NCBI GenBank assembly: GCA_946811695.1
Contig: OX328125.1
Location: 99,066,574-99,130,573, forward strand
From: Gonocerus acuteangulatus
Lineage: Eukaryota; Arthropoda; Insecta; Hemiptera; Coreidae
Length of the DNA: 64,000 nucleotides
Reading direction: 5' to 3'
The notes below the pieces were generated by a model. That model saw nothing but the letters and a program-made list of their open reading frames with translations, was not told where the DNA came from and did no database searches. Positions within the stretch are counted from its first letter, which is position 1. Each line of letters starts with the position of its first letter. The position numbers and the translations under genes were made by a program. Of this stretch, positions 33,441-46,200 are shown in pieces.

Positions 33441-36400
33441 TCCCATTATAAGTATACATGTTAATATGACAGCAGCTAAAAATAAGGATCTTTCGCTTCG
33501 ATAGTCTAGGTAAACGTTTGAATAACAAGCGATTGGATGACTTCGGCTCAGCAAAGTCTTATGGGATCCACTGGGAGTAAAGATTTATTTTGTAACGAAA
33601 TTATTACATTACCCTTAACGGCCGTAATTATTTTGTCTTGCCAACGGAAGTCAGCATATAACTACAGATGCCAGACGAAACCATGAAGACGTTAACTAGA
33701 GACGAACAACTCGTACCATGTATATACCTCCTGTCAGACATCAACAACCACAGACGAAGCTAAAAAGTTCGTGTATATTTGTCATCTATGTTGTAGAAAC
33801 GGTCCGGAGTCTAGACGCGTCCCTGCACTTAGGCACGACGGAGGAAACACAACGCCTACGACCGGTTCATGAATTATGCAGCTGGTGATAAAGACAAGAG
33901 CTGCTTCATATTCCTTGGATGAGGATGTCATTAGGATGTTGGATTCGAACCATAAACAAGTAGTTGTTGTAGGTTGTTCCGGTTCAACTTTAATAATCCA
34001 AGGTACCGTTCACTAACAAAACCGTAGAGAGAACCGTTTACGTTAGATGTAACTTCCATAATATACTCGATTGTTGGTTACAGACCCTGATATAGCTATG
34101 AATTCAGGTCGCGTTTGTTCAGCTGCTTTTTGACTTCAATTAAGGACAAATGTATAGAATCCTATATGGGACTACTGTAGAGACTGTTGATCGATCACCG
34201 TTAGCAATTGGTTCGTTGTGAAATTTTACCTGTACCGTGTTTTCATGCGATGTACAAACGATCTAAAGGATGGTTTGGTAAGAACAGCGTAACAGGTTAA
34301 GAAATTAAACGCTTGTGGATTGATTATGTGGAACACGTCCTGAGTATCGTCCGAAGGGGGTTAAAAAAAATATATATATCAGCTGTTTGGATTCAAAAGT
34401 CCAAATGGAACAAACCCAAACCCGATCGATAAAAGCAAATCAATTGCGTGAAACAAATCGTATCGTAAATCGTACCTATCTCCACGTCAAAGTGCTTAAA
34501 TACCCGCTATTTAATTCAGCAAAAATATTACAACAGGGCTTTCACAGCGGCACTCACAATGGAAATAAACAGCATATCAGTGTTGAACAGCTGTTCACCT
34601 CAATTGGAGTATCCAAAAAGAATCAACACAACAGGAGGAGCCAATTGAACTCTGATTGTACCCCGACCCGGAAGCAAATTGGCGGGTAGACCGAGATCGG
34701 CAGGTGCAGGGCCTATATACTGTATGTAATTGGTGGAGGAGCTCCTCGGAGCATCTGTTCCCCTGTTAGTCATGCACACCCAACAGCTGTTGGAGATCAA
34801 CGTACCGCTCTCCAAATTCCGTTGGAGAGTATGCGCGTACGTCGGGGGTTTTTGCACGGCTGTTGTACGCTATTTAATCCGTCACGCTGGCTTAAGATTC
34901 CGGATCCTCTCTCTCCGCATGCAATAAATCACTACCAACGTACGCTAATTGGAAATCTTCTTTGACGGCCGGAAAGGACTTTCAGCATTAATGCGAAAAA
35001 GTCCGACTCGCAGCAAGAGTATGATACGCAACGTAACCAATATTTTTCTCCCACTACAAGGTCTAACCAAAATTTACGCAGAACCTATTTGATAGAACAT
35101 TTATTCGGCTTGGAATGGTCCCTTTCCGCTTACCACGATTTTCAATCGGTTTAGAAAAATTTACAATAAGTACAGTAACGTGGTCTTGCAAGTGTAACAC
35201 ATGAAATCACTTTTGTCCTGTTGTGTGATATCATTTTTCTTGTGTCACAAGTTAAACATTAAGAAGTATTTTTACCAAATAAGACCAAGATTTAAAGATC
35301 ACAGGCAAGAAATATTAAATAAATAAAATAAGAAAACTTTGACCTATGGATGAATTTCAATTGTGTGAAAACCTAAATCCAAAATTCTTTAACGCTTTGA
35401 TAACACATTTAAAGTGGTTTCCTTCGATCCCGATTGCATTAAACGATTCTTTTCCCGCAAGAAAAACAATGTGACGGTAGAATCAGCTGTTTATATCAAC
35501 TATTTATTCAATCAAATATCAACATCCATTCCAGGAATCCATAGGTATTTGGATTTTAAGAAGAGCCATTTCCTGGCAAGGATACTTCCCATGATTTTAT
35601 TTTTTCCGCAAGAAAAGCCACCATCCCTTGAGGTAATCGAACCTACAAATCTAGGCTTGGAGTGTTCACGGCTTAGTTTCACATTCTTTCTGTTTTTCGT
35701 AGTCTATAATTTGCTGAGAAACTGAGAAAAACGGCCTCAGAATACGCAGTACCAAGATATTCTTGTCTACCAACGAATTCTATTAACGCGTTCAATCCTG
35801 AGCTGATCTGGTGGTTTTAGAAATATGAATTGAAGAGAGGAACAGACAACTCAACAGGTTCAGCCCTGGCAAAGTGGACGAAAGCCGGCTTTCCAAGAAA
35901 CGGCCCAAAGTGTGATATCTTACAACCTCTTAAAGGACTTAGAAATGCAAACAACAAGCGCCTCTTTAGGCTGGTTCTGACCTATACTTAAAACCTTCAT
36001 CTTTGGGTGTACAGGAGTTCAAAAGCAACCAAACTCCTTGAGGTATATCCAACTCTGCTGCCTGTTCTATATGAGTTCATATTTAAGGTTGTGTAATAAG
36101 CCACGGGATTAGCCGACGATATGAAAGGGCGCGAGTAAAAGGTTGACCAAGTGTTGTTGTTCCGGGTTGTGTACACGTGTCGTTAGGAGTGGTCATGTTT
36201 CCGGAAATTGTTTAGCCCCGAATTAGATTGTTGATCAAAGGGGAAAGGTGGTAGGGTACGTGCGCACCGGCCTAGGTCACAACAGCTGGGGGTAAAGCTG
36301 CCTACCTATACCTTCATTGGGTCCCTTCTAAACCACCAGATGCTAAAGCCCTCCAGAATACTGAGGTGTGAGCAAACATTCAATCAAACAAAATGCATTA

Positions 36401-37119
36401 ATTTTTAGAAGAAGAATTAAGAAGTGCGTCCAGCATTATTTGGGCACCGTAACCACATTCCTCAAAATAGGATTATAACGTCAACAGATCTGCTGAAATG
36501 TTCTTTTTCTTAATATTTAAACTTTCAGGTAAATATTTGCTCCAGAAGGTAATTAACCTAATATCTTATTAGATTATATTAGAAGGCAAACCTAATATCT
36601 TATTTTTGTCGATTAACAATCTCGTCATTCCGAATCTCTTTCTTATTATATTTAACGAATTTCCTTGCAAAAGAACAAAAGATTATACCTAGGCTTATCA
36701 GTGAGAACGGAAACAAATATTATCAATAACATTGGTCCTAAAATTGCGCCCTGTGTTACACTTATTTCGGGTTAAATTCATACGCGTTCTGCACTATTTT
36801 CTAACCAATTGCCCAATAGATGAAACTTGGTAATTTGCAGAGCCCTGAAACAAAACCTTATTCCGCAACTTTTCCAACAAGGCTTCATGACCCAGTTAAA
36901 CCTTTGTTATGTCATATAAGTTCACCATCTTTTACGCAAAAAAAAAAAAAAAAAAAAATAGTGGACATCTACCATCTGTACTGTGTTCTCCACTGATACT
37001 TACACAGGACAGTATACACCGGCAATGTCATTATTTTCAAATCTAATATTAATTATAATTAACAAAAACAAAATTTTATTTAGATAGGTATTCATCTGAA
37101 AAATAAGGAAACATAATTA
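33441..37119. other. No gene seen; one GC-richer patch
   Basis: 34690-34925 is GC-richer, contains TATATACTG near 34718 and AATAAA at about 34923, and has open frames on both strands with no recognised domain. It could be part of an LTR, but no paired copy or terminal inverted dinucleotides were found. An A run lies at about 36940-36958. The rest is unremarkable. Confidence 0.4.
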
Positions 37120-37405
37120 TGGGGGCAGGTAATATAGAGGGTTTTGATTTTTGACTAGACGGCACACTCGGGCGTTATGTGTTCAGTATTATGCTCCAAC
37201 CATGCAGAGAAAAAGCAGGCGGCTGGAATTACTTAGAATTAATTAAAGGCTGCGTGGACCTAGGTATGGTCTAAGGCCCCGAATTCAACCCTTGAATGAC
37301 GGCACGACGGCACTAGAAGATAAAATATTTAGTGGGCTCCCGTGTTATTAAAGTCCTCCAGTACATTAGTCTAGTTTTCTACCACTGAGCTAACCTCGCG
37401 CCCAT
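37120..37405 (-). mobile_element. tRNA-derived SINE (family A)
   Basis: From 37405 on the minus strand: 'gcgaggttagctcagtggta', a B-box region damaged by substitutions, then the family landmarks 'gaccatacctaggtccacgc', an AATTAATT segment and the 3' end 'ctatattacctgccccc'. It is more diverged than the copy at 10029. Confidence 0.8.
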
Positions 37406-40085
37406 ATATGTATACACTTATATATATATATATTCATAAAATAACCATTACATTTTAAATAAACGAAATGGTACAATAGAATTCATTATTAAAATGACAG
37501 GCCATTGTTAAATCCATTGATTCCGATCAGAGCAATATTTGGTTCCCCAAACCATTCATCCATGATACAAAGAGATACAGACAGTCTAATGACAAGAGGT
37601 TCCTCTCTGGAAGACGGGCAATAAAGACCCGACATGGCCGACCATATGGTGGATGGTATGCAAATGAAGGTAGGTGTTGCATCCACCAAGGGTAGGTATT
37701 CAACCCGAGCCCACGTATTTATATATTCACACCTGTAGGTATGTCACAGGTTTCGGGTATAGGGACCGTTTCAGTGCGTAGGCTAATCAGCTGTGAAACA
37801 CCTATTCGGAGGCAAACGGTCGTCATATCAGCCGAAAAACACTAAAAATGGATGTATATACCCTTCAGGAAACACAGATGTTACTATTATGTTTGTACTG
37901 AGCGCAGTGAAGATTCAAGCGTAAAGGCACACCGCGGCGCTATTCCCATTACATTGCACTGTTTGTTACAAAAAGTAAGTGCAACTGGCAGAGCTGCTTA
38001 ATTTAGCAAAGAAGACCTATACGAAAAAAAAGATTTCTTAACAACGCAATCATCCTAATAGAAAATAAAATTTCATTACTTAAAAAAAAAGTCTTCGTCT
38101 GAGCTAGGAAGGTTCATTTAAACTAAGGTACGTAAACATGTCGGTTATGTTTGAAGGACAGCGCAGTTTGGAAATTGACTTATATTTTCTTAAATACCTA
38201 AAAATCGTAGTAAATGGAAAGTAAGAATTTGATAGCCTGCAAAATATGATTTTTTCAGGTTTATCATGTTTTTCATTTGTAAAGGAAAAATAATTAACAA
38301 CGTTAATTATAGATACTTCTATAACTAAAATATTAGAATGGCATTGACCTAAAATAACATTTTTGAGTGCATTATGCGTAGTTCTTTAGAAAATAATACG
38401 TTTTTATTTGATTTGTACCTATCATGTTTCCAACCACACTTGCGGGTTTTTTATGGCCCCTTCAGAGGTGGCATGGGAGCCACGAAATAAGTAGGGCAGT
38501 TATAAAATAAATCAGTACGAAGAGAAGTTAAAGAACTATTATTTTTAAAGACTGCCACTTATATCAAAAAGTAAAAATATTTAATTGGGTCAGAAATACT
38601 AAATACTAGAAAATTATTTATAAATAGTTTAATAATTAACGAATGACTTTCATTTATATTTCATTTATAGAGTTCCGAATTAAAAATAAAATAAAATGAA
38701 AAAAATAATTAAATTTAAAAAAAAAGGAAAATAAAATAAGAAGGAAACTAAGAACTGTGAAAATGACAAATGATAAATAAACAAAAATAAAATAGATTTA
38801 AAAAATGAATAAATAAAATATAGCAAGAACAAATAAATAAATTTAAAAAAATAATCAAATGAAATAAATCATAATTAAATAATAAAAACAGAGCTAACGC
38901 GAACAATTTAAAACAAAACGATAAACATCAGTTAAAAACTTGAATAAGTTAAATTTTGGAGTATAATGTGTGTTTTTTAAATGTTTGAATTGTAAACAAA
39001 TCTGTGGGCTACCTCCTTAAGTAATTCGCGACTTAGGGTATATTTACAATTATACAACTTCATTATACATAGTTTATAACTTATGTAAAAATGAATGGAG
39101 GCATGGTTTTCTTATGGAGTAATGGAATAAGTGTCCCATTGAAGGAAATTCTTATCTACTACGTGAAGGACTTTTATCTACAAGTTTAATAAAGAATAAG
39201 AAAGCTTGTAATATTCTGAATGTCCCAAAAAAGAAATTGTGTGAATGTGACGGGAACACAAAAGAGCCCGAACAAAGAGAAATTGTAGAAAGTAGTAGCT
39301 GGATTTTGAAATTCCCCGGAGGTTTGTAAGATAAGAGCCTTCATGTCTAGGCGAGCGTGTTCAACGAGCGACGTGAAGCATCTGTGTCGGTCTCGACGTG
39401 GGTGCACGTTACGGAACATAGCTACGGGAGTCCGTATAAATCACCAACATTGCGTAATTGGAATGATTTAAGCCGTATAAAGGACTTAACATGGAGCCAT
39501 GCATCAGATTACGGATTCATTGATAAATCAAATGCATTCTATCTTCTTGACTAGGAGGGATTGTCGAACGAAGAGCGTGGGTTGAGGATATCTCGAAAGG
39601 TATTATTGTATCTATCAGATAGATAACGCAGTATCTAGTTGTAGATGGCCAAGAATAGATTGTTAATCGTAATGGATCAAGATTTTACCCCAGTACCACC
39701 AGATGGACTTTCTTTCACGCGAAGCAGTTTGTAAATAGCGCCATAATACGGCACTTTATCGTGATCTGTTATCATACAAACACGATACCAATAACCGTTA
39801 AAGCTAGTAGTTACTCAAAGCGAGATGTAAAGTCCGATATAAATCGACCGAGGTGTTACAGTGAAATAACTATTACAACAGGCCCTAACAGCTAAAGGTA
39901 AACGGTTACTTTGCATTGTATAACTAAGTAGCTGTTACCCGCATGCGAATAATTAGGTTTGTATTTACGAAATTAATATTTGTCGTTAGTGGCTGTCACC
40001 TAAGCAGCTGTATCTTCGTGTTTAGTGATAAACATTTCTAAACGCGACAAGTAAAAGAGAATAGGAACGTATTCAATGTACGAAG
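37406..40085. other. No gene seen; A-rich low complexity
   Basis: 38690-38900 is A-rich with repeated AAATAAA-type words. A 65-codon plus-strand frame at 39357-39554 has no recognised domain. Nothing else is supported. Confidence 0.5.
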
Positions 40086-40392
40086 GTAGGGATTGTCGGG
40101 GTTCGGTGATTACTTCTTAATAAAACTACATTTTAAAAGTGAAAATTTTACAAGTTATGGTTGCCGACGTTTCGGCTTGAAATTCAAGCCTTCATCAGGG
40201 CGACGAGAAGATTGAGAACTATACCTCACAGATGCGGGATCATTTCTCATCTGTGAGGTATAGTTCTCAATCTTCACATCGCCCTGATGAAGGCTTGAAT
40301 TTCAAGCCGAAACGTCGGCAACAATAAAACCATTTTCACTTGTAAAATGTAGTTTTATTAAGTAGCAATGACCGAACCCCGACAATCCCTAC
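40086..40392. mobile_element. 307-bp near-perfect hairpin (foldback element)
   Basis: The left arm 40086-40234 and right arm 40248-40392 are near-exact reverse complements around a 13-nt centre. The ends are GTAGGGATTGTCGGGGTTCGG and its complement. Each arm carries 'ccgacgtttcggcttgaaat' and 'tcaagccttcatcagggcga', a core related to the larger GAAACGT foldback family. The small arm differences (for example an extra 'agtgaaaattttac' stretch near 40139) are indels. No coding. Confidence 0.93.
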
Positions 40393-40661
40393 ATTCGCAT
40401 CATCATCGGTCAACGATCTCCTCTCAATGTATTCTATTTACTTATGTAGTCTATAGGGTCAATTCACGCCAAATCACCCAATTTTATTATATGTCCGTGC
40501 CATAATATCTCAGATAGTTTTCAAAATGTAGAGAAAAATATCTGAGACATGTTAAGTTAGCCCCCCCACCACCACCAGTCTCTTGTATCCTAGTGTAAAG
40601 AACCCACAAGTGTTTAGTGACGACTTATACTGCCTAGATTACTGAACGAACCGTACTGAAC

Positions 40662-40985
40662 GCTATCTGCCAACAAACGCTTGAACGAGAACTTGTCACT
40701 AAGCCAATTTAGTGAGAGTGATAAGATGAACGTTTGAGTTCATTACTGAACTGACCCCTCATTACGCTATCTGCCAACTAACGTTTGAACGAGAACTTGT
40801 CACTTGTCACTAAGCCAATTTAGTGAGAGTGACAAGATGAACGTTTGAGTTCATTACTGAACTGACCCCTCATTACGCTACTTGCCAACTAACGTTTGAA
40901 CGAGTACTTTTCACTAAGCCAACTTATTGATAGGGGGAAGATGACCGGTTCTGTTCATTACTGAACTGACCAAACTTAACACATT
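40662..40985. repeat. ~105-bp tandem repeat, 3 copies
   Basis: Copies start at about 40662, 40766 and 40877 with 'gcta(t)ctgccaac(t/a)aacg' and include 'gtcactaagccaatttagtg' and 'gttcattactgaactgaccc'. The second copy has a 7-bp duplication ('cacttgt'), giving 111 bp. The third is diverged. Each unit also contains a short internal inverted pair around ccaatttagtg. Confidence 0.88.
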
Positions 40986-41779
40986 GAATTTTCTATGTAA
41001 ATGAGTCAGTTTCACGTGGTTTCTTTGGCCTTCCTGTGTTTGGTATTGAACTTTGTTGCTCATGTCAAGGCTGTGTGGACTATGTTTTTTTGGATGTTCA
41101 GAAATAATCTGTAAAGCTCATCATATTGAAACAGATTGGTAAAATATGGAAAGGCACGGCTGGTGTTTTGTTCCTGGAGAGACCTTATTGTTAGGAAAAG
41201 AAGAAATCTTCAGTCCGATATCGTACCGCAGACAGAAAAACAACATAAAAACGATGAGAAAGACACAGACAAAGATTGATGGGACATCCATCTCGGTTTT
41301 TGCTCGTTTTGACTTTTTGCCATCGCCGGCAGAGCATATCCAGCCTTGAAATACTCACGTAGAGAAGGAGCTAGTGTTTTTAGAGCAGCTACAGACCAAC
41401 TCCTCTAATAAACTTCAGTAGGAAGCTGTTCATTTCCTCTTAGAACACTCTCTCATTCTATTCATGTTGTCATCTATTCCTCAACATTAAATAGGTCCTT
41501 TCTTCTCTCAAACCCAATCTTCTCACAAACCCATATTCAAATACATAAATACCTCCGCACGAGCAACTCCAAACCATTTTCAGGGTCTTTTTGCGAAGAC
41601 CACATCCAGTTACTTTTGAAGTAGCAGTAGTGATTTTAACAGTGATTGAGCGCATGCACATAACTCCTTTGAATTTCTATTGGAGGATTCCGATGAGCAA
41701 TTGTATTGGTTTTTGCTGGGAGTAAAGTAACCTTCAACAGTGAATTAGCGATTGTTTGTAAAAAAAGCTCTGTTTATGT

Positions 41780-42673
41780 TACTGAGAAAATATGGGTCTT
41801 TTACAATTAGTTCGCGATGTTCCTGACAAAGAAAAATCGATCGAGCTGCTGGAGGTAGTCAAGAATGCAGCAATAGACGAGTGGCAAAAACGGTGGACTG
41901 CCAGTACAAAAGGAAGGATTACGTACGAATTTTTTCCAGACGTACGAGCACGCTTGGAAGCAGAGTGAGTGGATGACACCGGATTTCTGGACAACACAGT
42001 TGATGACAGGCCACGGGAACATCAACTCTAAGCTGCATTTCTTCAAGAGAAGAGAAGATCCTCGCTGTAAGTGTGGCCAAGAGGAAGATGCAAGACACAT
42101 CATTCTACACTGCCCTCTATACACAAGGCAAAGACTCAAGCTAGCAGGAGAATATTCCTTGTTAGAGTGTACGCCGGAGAAGTTAAGTGATATAGTGAAG
42201 GACGAAAACATTTTTAAGACGTTTAGCAATTTTGCAAAAGAAGTGCTATCAACGAAAGACTCTTAGGAGCAAATGTATTTTTTAGATTAGTTTAGTAATA
42301 AAAACTCATTAAGATTAGTTTTATATTAACTAGTAATTAATAAGTGTGTAAATATATTTGTGCAGTTGTATATATGTGTGTTTGTGGGTGTATGTGTGTG
42401 TCTGTGTTAAATTGTGAGTGCAAGTATGTATAGCTAATTATATGCCATCAAAAATATTGGAATATTATTATTAATATGTATAGATTATGATGTCTAGCAG
42501 TAATATGTATATAGTTTGTTCATAGTATAATGTATTGTAAATAATGTAAAGAATCATCTAGAATTATATTAGGATAGGTTAGGATAGATATTATTGGAGA
42601 CCCTCTGAGCAGAGGCAGAGGCTTTCCAATTGCGGGTGCCCAAAATTCTGGAACCGATCTAATAAATCCCAAC
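41780..42673 (+). mobile_element. R1-type non-LTR retrotransposon, 3' end
   Basis: This is the C-terminal coding end (41792-42266) plus a ~400-bp 3' UTR. The UTR contains 'ggataggttaggatagatat', 'ggagaccctctgagcagagg' and 'gctttccaattgcgggtgcc', and ends around 'aataaatcccaac', a style familiar from R1/LOA-clade elements. It is 5'-truncated before the RNase H/C-terminal region: no reverse transcriptase is present. Confidence 0.82.
41792..42266 (+). pseudogene. R1-like ORF2 C-terminus, frameshifted
   Basis: Two frames are joined. 41792-41965 encodes ...AAIDEWQKRWTASTKGRITY and ...FFPDVRARLEAE before TGA at 41966. From about 41970 the next frame encodes WMTPDFWTTQLMTGHGNINS and a CCHC-type motif, C-x-C-x7-H-x4-C (CKCGQEEDARHIILHC), then ends at 42266. 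The linear order W..E/R-W..S..GR.TY..FPDV / TQ..TGHG / CCHC is that of the C-terminus of R1-clade ORF2 proteins. A small insertion near 41966-41969 explains the frameshift. The copy is dead. Confidence 0.85.
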
Positions 42674-42825
42674 ATTGTTGTATAAAGGCTTAGCCTTTCT
42701 TCTTAACAAAGAAAGAAGGTGTAGATGTACTGGCCTATTAAAATTTCGCGAACTCAAAATTTATAAATTGGACAGAGCCGCTGGTATAAGGGCAGCCTTA
42801 AGGCTCAGCGGGGGCAGAGAAGGAG

Positions 42826-42830
<5 letters not shown>

Positions 42831-42883
<53 letters not shown>
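42831..42883. repeat. (GA)n microsatellite
   Basis: About 26 uninterrupted GA dinucleotides just downstream of the R1-like 3' end. Confidence 0.97.
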
Positions 42884-42888
<5 letters not shown>

Positions 42889-43257
42889 GAATAAAATATG
42901 CGTGTTTACAAATATCATTGTTTATTTTATCCTTTATAACCTGCAAAACAGTTAACTTTAATGCTTAATAACCTTTTTCGTAGTTGAGAGAATTGATTTT
43001 GATCATATTAACCTTTTTATTAATAAATATTGCTATCCATTATCTAATATGTATTATAACCGTAGATAACGATTCAAATAGTAATAGATAACCGGCAAAG
43101 AACCTGTAAGCTAATCAGTAAGCTTACCAGCAAGTACGAGTAACTGTTATAAATCACTACAGCTACTTCAAAAGTAACTGGATGTGATCTTCGAAATAAG
43201 ACCCCATTTTCAATAAAAAGATAATGAGATGTAAATATTTAACCATCGAGGAGTTAA

Positions 43258-43370
43258 AATGTCAAGGGATAGTTGGTTTTCGACTAGGAAAAAGTTAAGA
43301 CTTTCAAAAATTCTGTATTTTGGACGTTTCAGAATGCTCTAGAAAGTATTTTAACCTTCTTAAGCTAGAA
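43258..43370. mobile_element. Foldback-family left arm
   Basis: 'tgtcaagggatagttggttt', 'tcgactaggaaaaagttaag', 'tgtattttggacgtttcaga' and 'atgctctagaaag' match the left arm at 27465. The right arm is not seen before the Jockey-like element. Confidence 0.6.
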
Positions 43371-43832
43371 AAACATGTACAAAATTTATGAAAAGTATGG
43401 AAACAGTAAACAATATATTATAATATGAAAAGAAATCGTAAAAAAACAATGTGGCACGCATATTAACTAACTTTTTCGAGCAAACAAACACAAAACTCTT
43501 TGGAAAACTAGGACACGCAAAAAATTTGAGTGGGAAGCTGTTTACTTCCTTCAATTCGCCCTGGTGGCAATGTTATGATACATTTTCTTAGCTGTGGTTA
43601 CCAGATATTCGAAACAAAACTAGGGACACATGGAAGTTCGTCGTCCCACTTTCAGAAATAGATACTTATAGGTTCATAAAGACTCTTTTGAGTGTCATCC
43701 AAGCGGCATAACAAGATCAAGAAGGGACAATGTAGCCCCCTGCGGCTGTAACCAAGCACATCTGGTGTAGCAAGGACCACTTGTTGCGTCAGTTAATTGT
43801 CAGGCGACGCTTCATTTGTGTTCACCCCCTAA

Positions 43833-45711
43833 AATCACCCGAAGATCTCCTTCACCACCTCCATTCAACAAGCCGCCTGGAAAGCATCCTTCCCGAAGAA
43901 ACACATCCAAACCAGATCCAATAATTCCTTACCTCATAATATCCAAACGCCATGCTAGATCCTTATGGCAGAGAACCAGACACCCCGATGACCGCAATTC
44001 CTACAATAGATTATGCAGGCTAGTAAAACAACATCTGAAATCCCATCACTCTGAATCCTATAAATCCTATCTTTCCTCTCTCTCGACGCAGGATAACTCC
44101 CTGTGGACAGCAACCAAAAAAATCCTGAAATACCACCCTACATCCCCTCCTCTTCGCCGAGATGACGGATCATGGGCTTCATCCGACTCAGAAAAGGCAG
44201 AAATGTTTGGATCATTCCTCAAAAACACCTTCACCCCAAATCCAGAAGCTCATGACATCCCACCACGTTCCTACATCACGGACTTCATCGATTCCCCTCT
44301 CCCCTTGTCATTACCCCCCAAACCTGTCAACCCATCTGAGGTAAAATACCTTATCTCCAAACTTCCTCGCCGTAAATCTCCAGGGTATGACCTAATCATC
44401 TCTCAGATCCTTCGACAACTTCCATCGAAAGCAATCCTCTTCCTAACATACTTATACAATTGCATATTCCGCACAACCCATTTTCCCACTCTATGGAAAT
44501 TCTCAATAATTATCCTTTTCCCTAAGCCCGGAAAACCAGCACATCAAACATCTTCCTATCGCCCTATAAGCCTTCTCCCCATTTTCTCCAAAATGTTTGA
44601 AAAAATCCTCCTAAAGCGCCTCGTGCCTTTTCTCAATAACCAGACCATACTTCCTTCCCATCAGTTTGGTTTTCGTCCTCTCCATTCCACTGTACAGCAA
44701 GGTCTTCGCGTTGTAGATCATATATACTCCTCCTTAGAGCAAAAAGAGTACTGCCCGAGTGTCTTCCTCGATGTGGCGCAAGCTTTTGACCGGGTCTGGC
44801 ACATTGGCTTACTTTATAAACTCAAGAAACTCCTTTCTAGTACACTTTTTCTGATCCTCCGTTCCTATCTGAAAGACAGGTTTTTCAGAGTCCGGCAAGG
44901 GCAAGAATACTCAGACTAGCACCCAGTGGAAGCGGTAGTTCCGCAGGGTAGTGTCTTAGGACCTGTCCTCTACACCATATACACAGCTGATATTCCTCTC
45001 CATCCTAATACTCTCCTAGCCACATACGCCGACGATACAGCAGTTCTTTCTTCCCATCCCAATCCGAACGTTGCTTCAAATAATCTCCAGAACCACTTAA
45101 ATGAAATAGAAAAATGGTCCAAAATTTGGAGGATCAAGGTGAATGAAAGCAAAAGCCAGTTCATAACGTTCACCCTCCGTCGCCAATCCTGTCCCCCAGT
45201 ATCCTTTAATAACCAACCCCTTGTTCCCGTCAACACAGTCCGTTACCTTGGCTTTCATTTAGACTCTAGACTCACTTGGAAAGACCACATCAGACTGAAA
45301 AGACAAGAACTCAACAGACGCTTTGGACAGCTTTACAGATTACTGAAAAAAAACTCACCTCTCTCACTCGAAAACAAACTCATAACCTACAACACAATTA
45401 TAAAACCCATTTGGACATACGGAATAGAGCTATGGGGAACTGCAAAACCATCGAACATCAGACGCTTCCAAACCTTCCAATCTAAAGTCCTCCGAACTAT
45501 TGTCAATGCTCCTTTTTACATAACCAATAAGAATCTTCATAAAGACCTCAACATTCCTCTAATACAAGACCTTATCCCCATCCGATTTGCAAATATTCAC
45601 CACAAATTATCCCTAAACCCTAATCCTGCTGTCCAGTCACTGTCCACTCCCAACCATCCCTATTCCCCACCACGACGGTTGAACAGGATGTGGCCCCGCG
45701 ATCTGCTTTAA
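43833..45711 (+). pseudogene. Jockey-like reverse transcriptase, disrupted
   Basis: In frame order: ISFTTSIQQAAWKASFPK (43845-43898, one frame), a frameshift near 43900-43940, then ISKRHARSLWQRTRHPDD, KLPRRKSPGYD, SYRPISLLP, HQFGFRPLHST, FLDVAQAFDRVWH, an in-frame TAG at 44917-44919, and VPQGSVLGPVLY. The catalytic YADD box is at 45025-45036, then VRYLGFHLDSRLTWKDHI. The motif series is the RT domain of Jockey-clade non-LTR elements. Apart from one stop and one frameshift the frame is clean over 1.8 kb, so inactivation looks fairly recent. Confidence 0.92.
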
Positions 45712-45988
45712 GCAATACAAGGGAGTGATAAGGGTGGTTATCTTCTCCCCACAAGCCTCTAGAGTGTCTGTAGTTCTCTCGTCACTTTTCCAGCTCCAGT
45801 ACTTCCTACTGCTGCTGGTTGAGGAATGGAGTACGGCTGTCCCTAGTCATCTCGCTTACCCGAGGAGACAAAAGGGCAGCTGGTGCGGACCCTCGTGATT
45901 TTATTTTATTTTTCTTATGTTTATGTGAGCATATTACAAAATGTATTATTATATTACAGAATGTAATTTCATTAAATTAATAAATAAA
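43833..45988 (+). mobile_element. Jockey-clade-like LINE, 5'-truncated
   Basis: It contains the linker between endonuclease and RT, the RT domain, the post-RT region to 45711, a ~270-bp 3' UTR ('ggttgaggaatggagtacgg', 'cgaggagacaaaagggcagc') and an A/T-rich end with 'aattaataaataaaag'. The apurinic endonuclease and ORF1 are absent. Codons are C-rich in third positions compared with surrounding DNA. Target duplications were not identified, so the end positions are approximate. Confidence 0.87.
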
Positions 45989-46039
45989 AGTCAAAAGTCA
46001 TTTGTGCTCAAAGTGGGCCTTTAAATCAGAGTTAGTTGT

Positions 46040-46200
46040 AAGGAAATCTTGGATGGATACGATTCGGGATTTTAGGTGGCCTCCCCCCATCCCCTAGGCA
46101 ATTTTTGATGAAGAATTCCAAAGGGCATCCCGAAACGTGAAAGTTGAAGATTTTTCAGAAAAGCCGACTGTTTCCCTTAGTCGAACCCCAACTACTCATT
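46040..46200. mobile_element. Foldback-family right arm
   Basis: 'ggtggcctccccccatcccc', 'taggcaatttttgatgaaga', 'catcccgaaacgtgaaagtt', 'agaaaagccgactgtttccc', 'ttagtcgaaccccaactact'. It retains the CCGAAACGT core and the outer 'cgaaccccaact' end. No left arm was found nearby; the Jockey-like element lies on that side. Confidence 0.62.

Noticed and set aside
34690..34930. Solo LTR
   Set aside because: TATA-like and AATAAA words are present, but no TG...CA boundaries, no second LTR and no target duplication were found.
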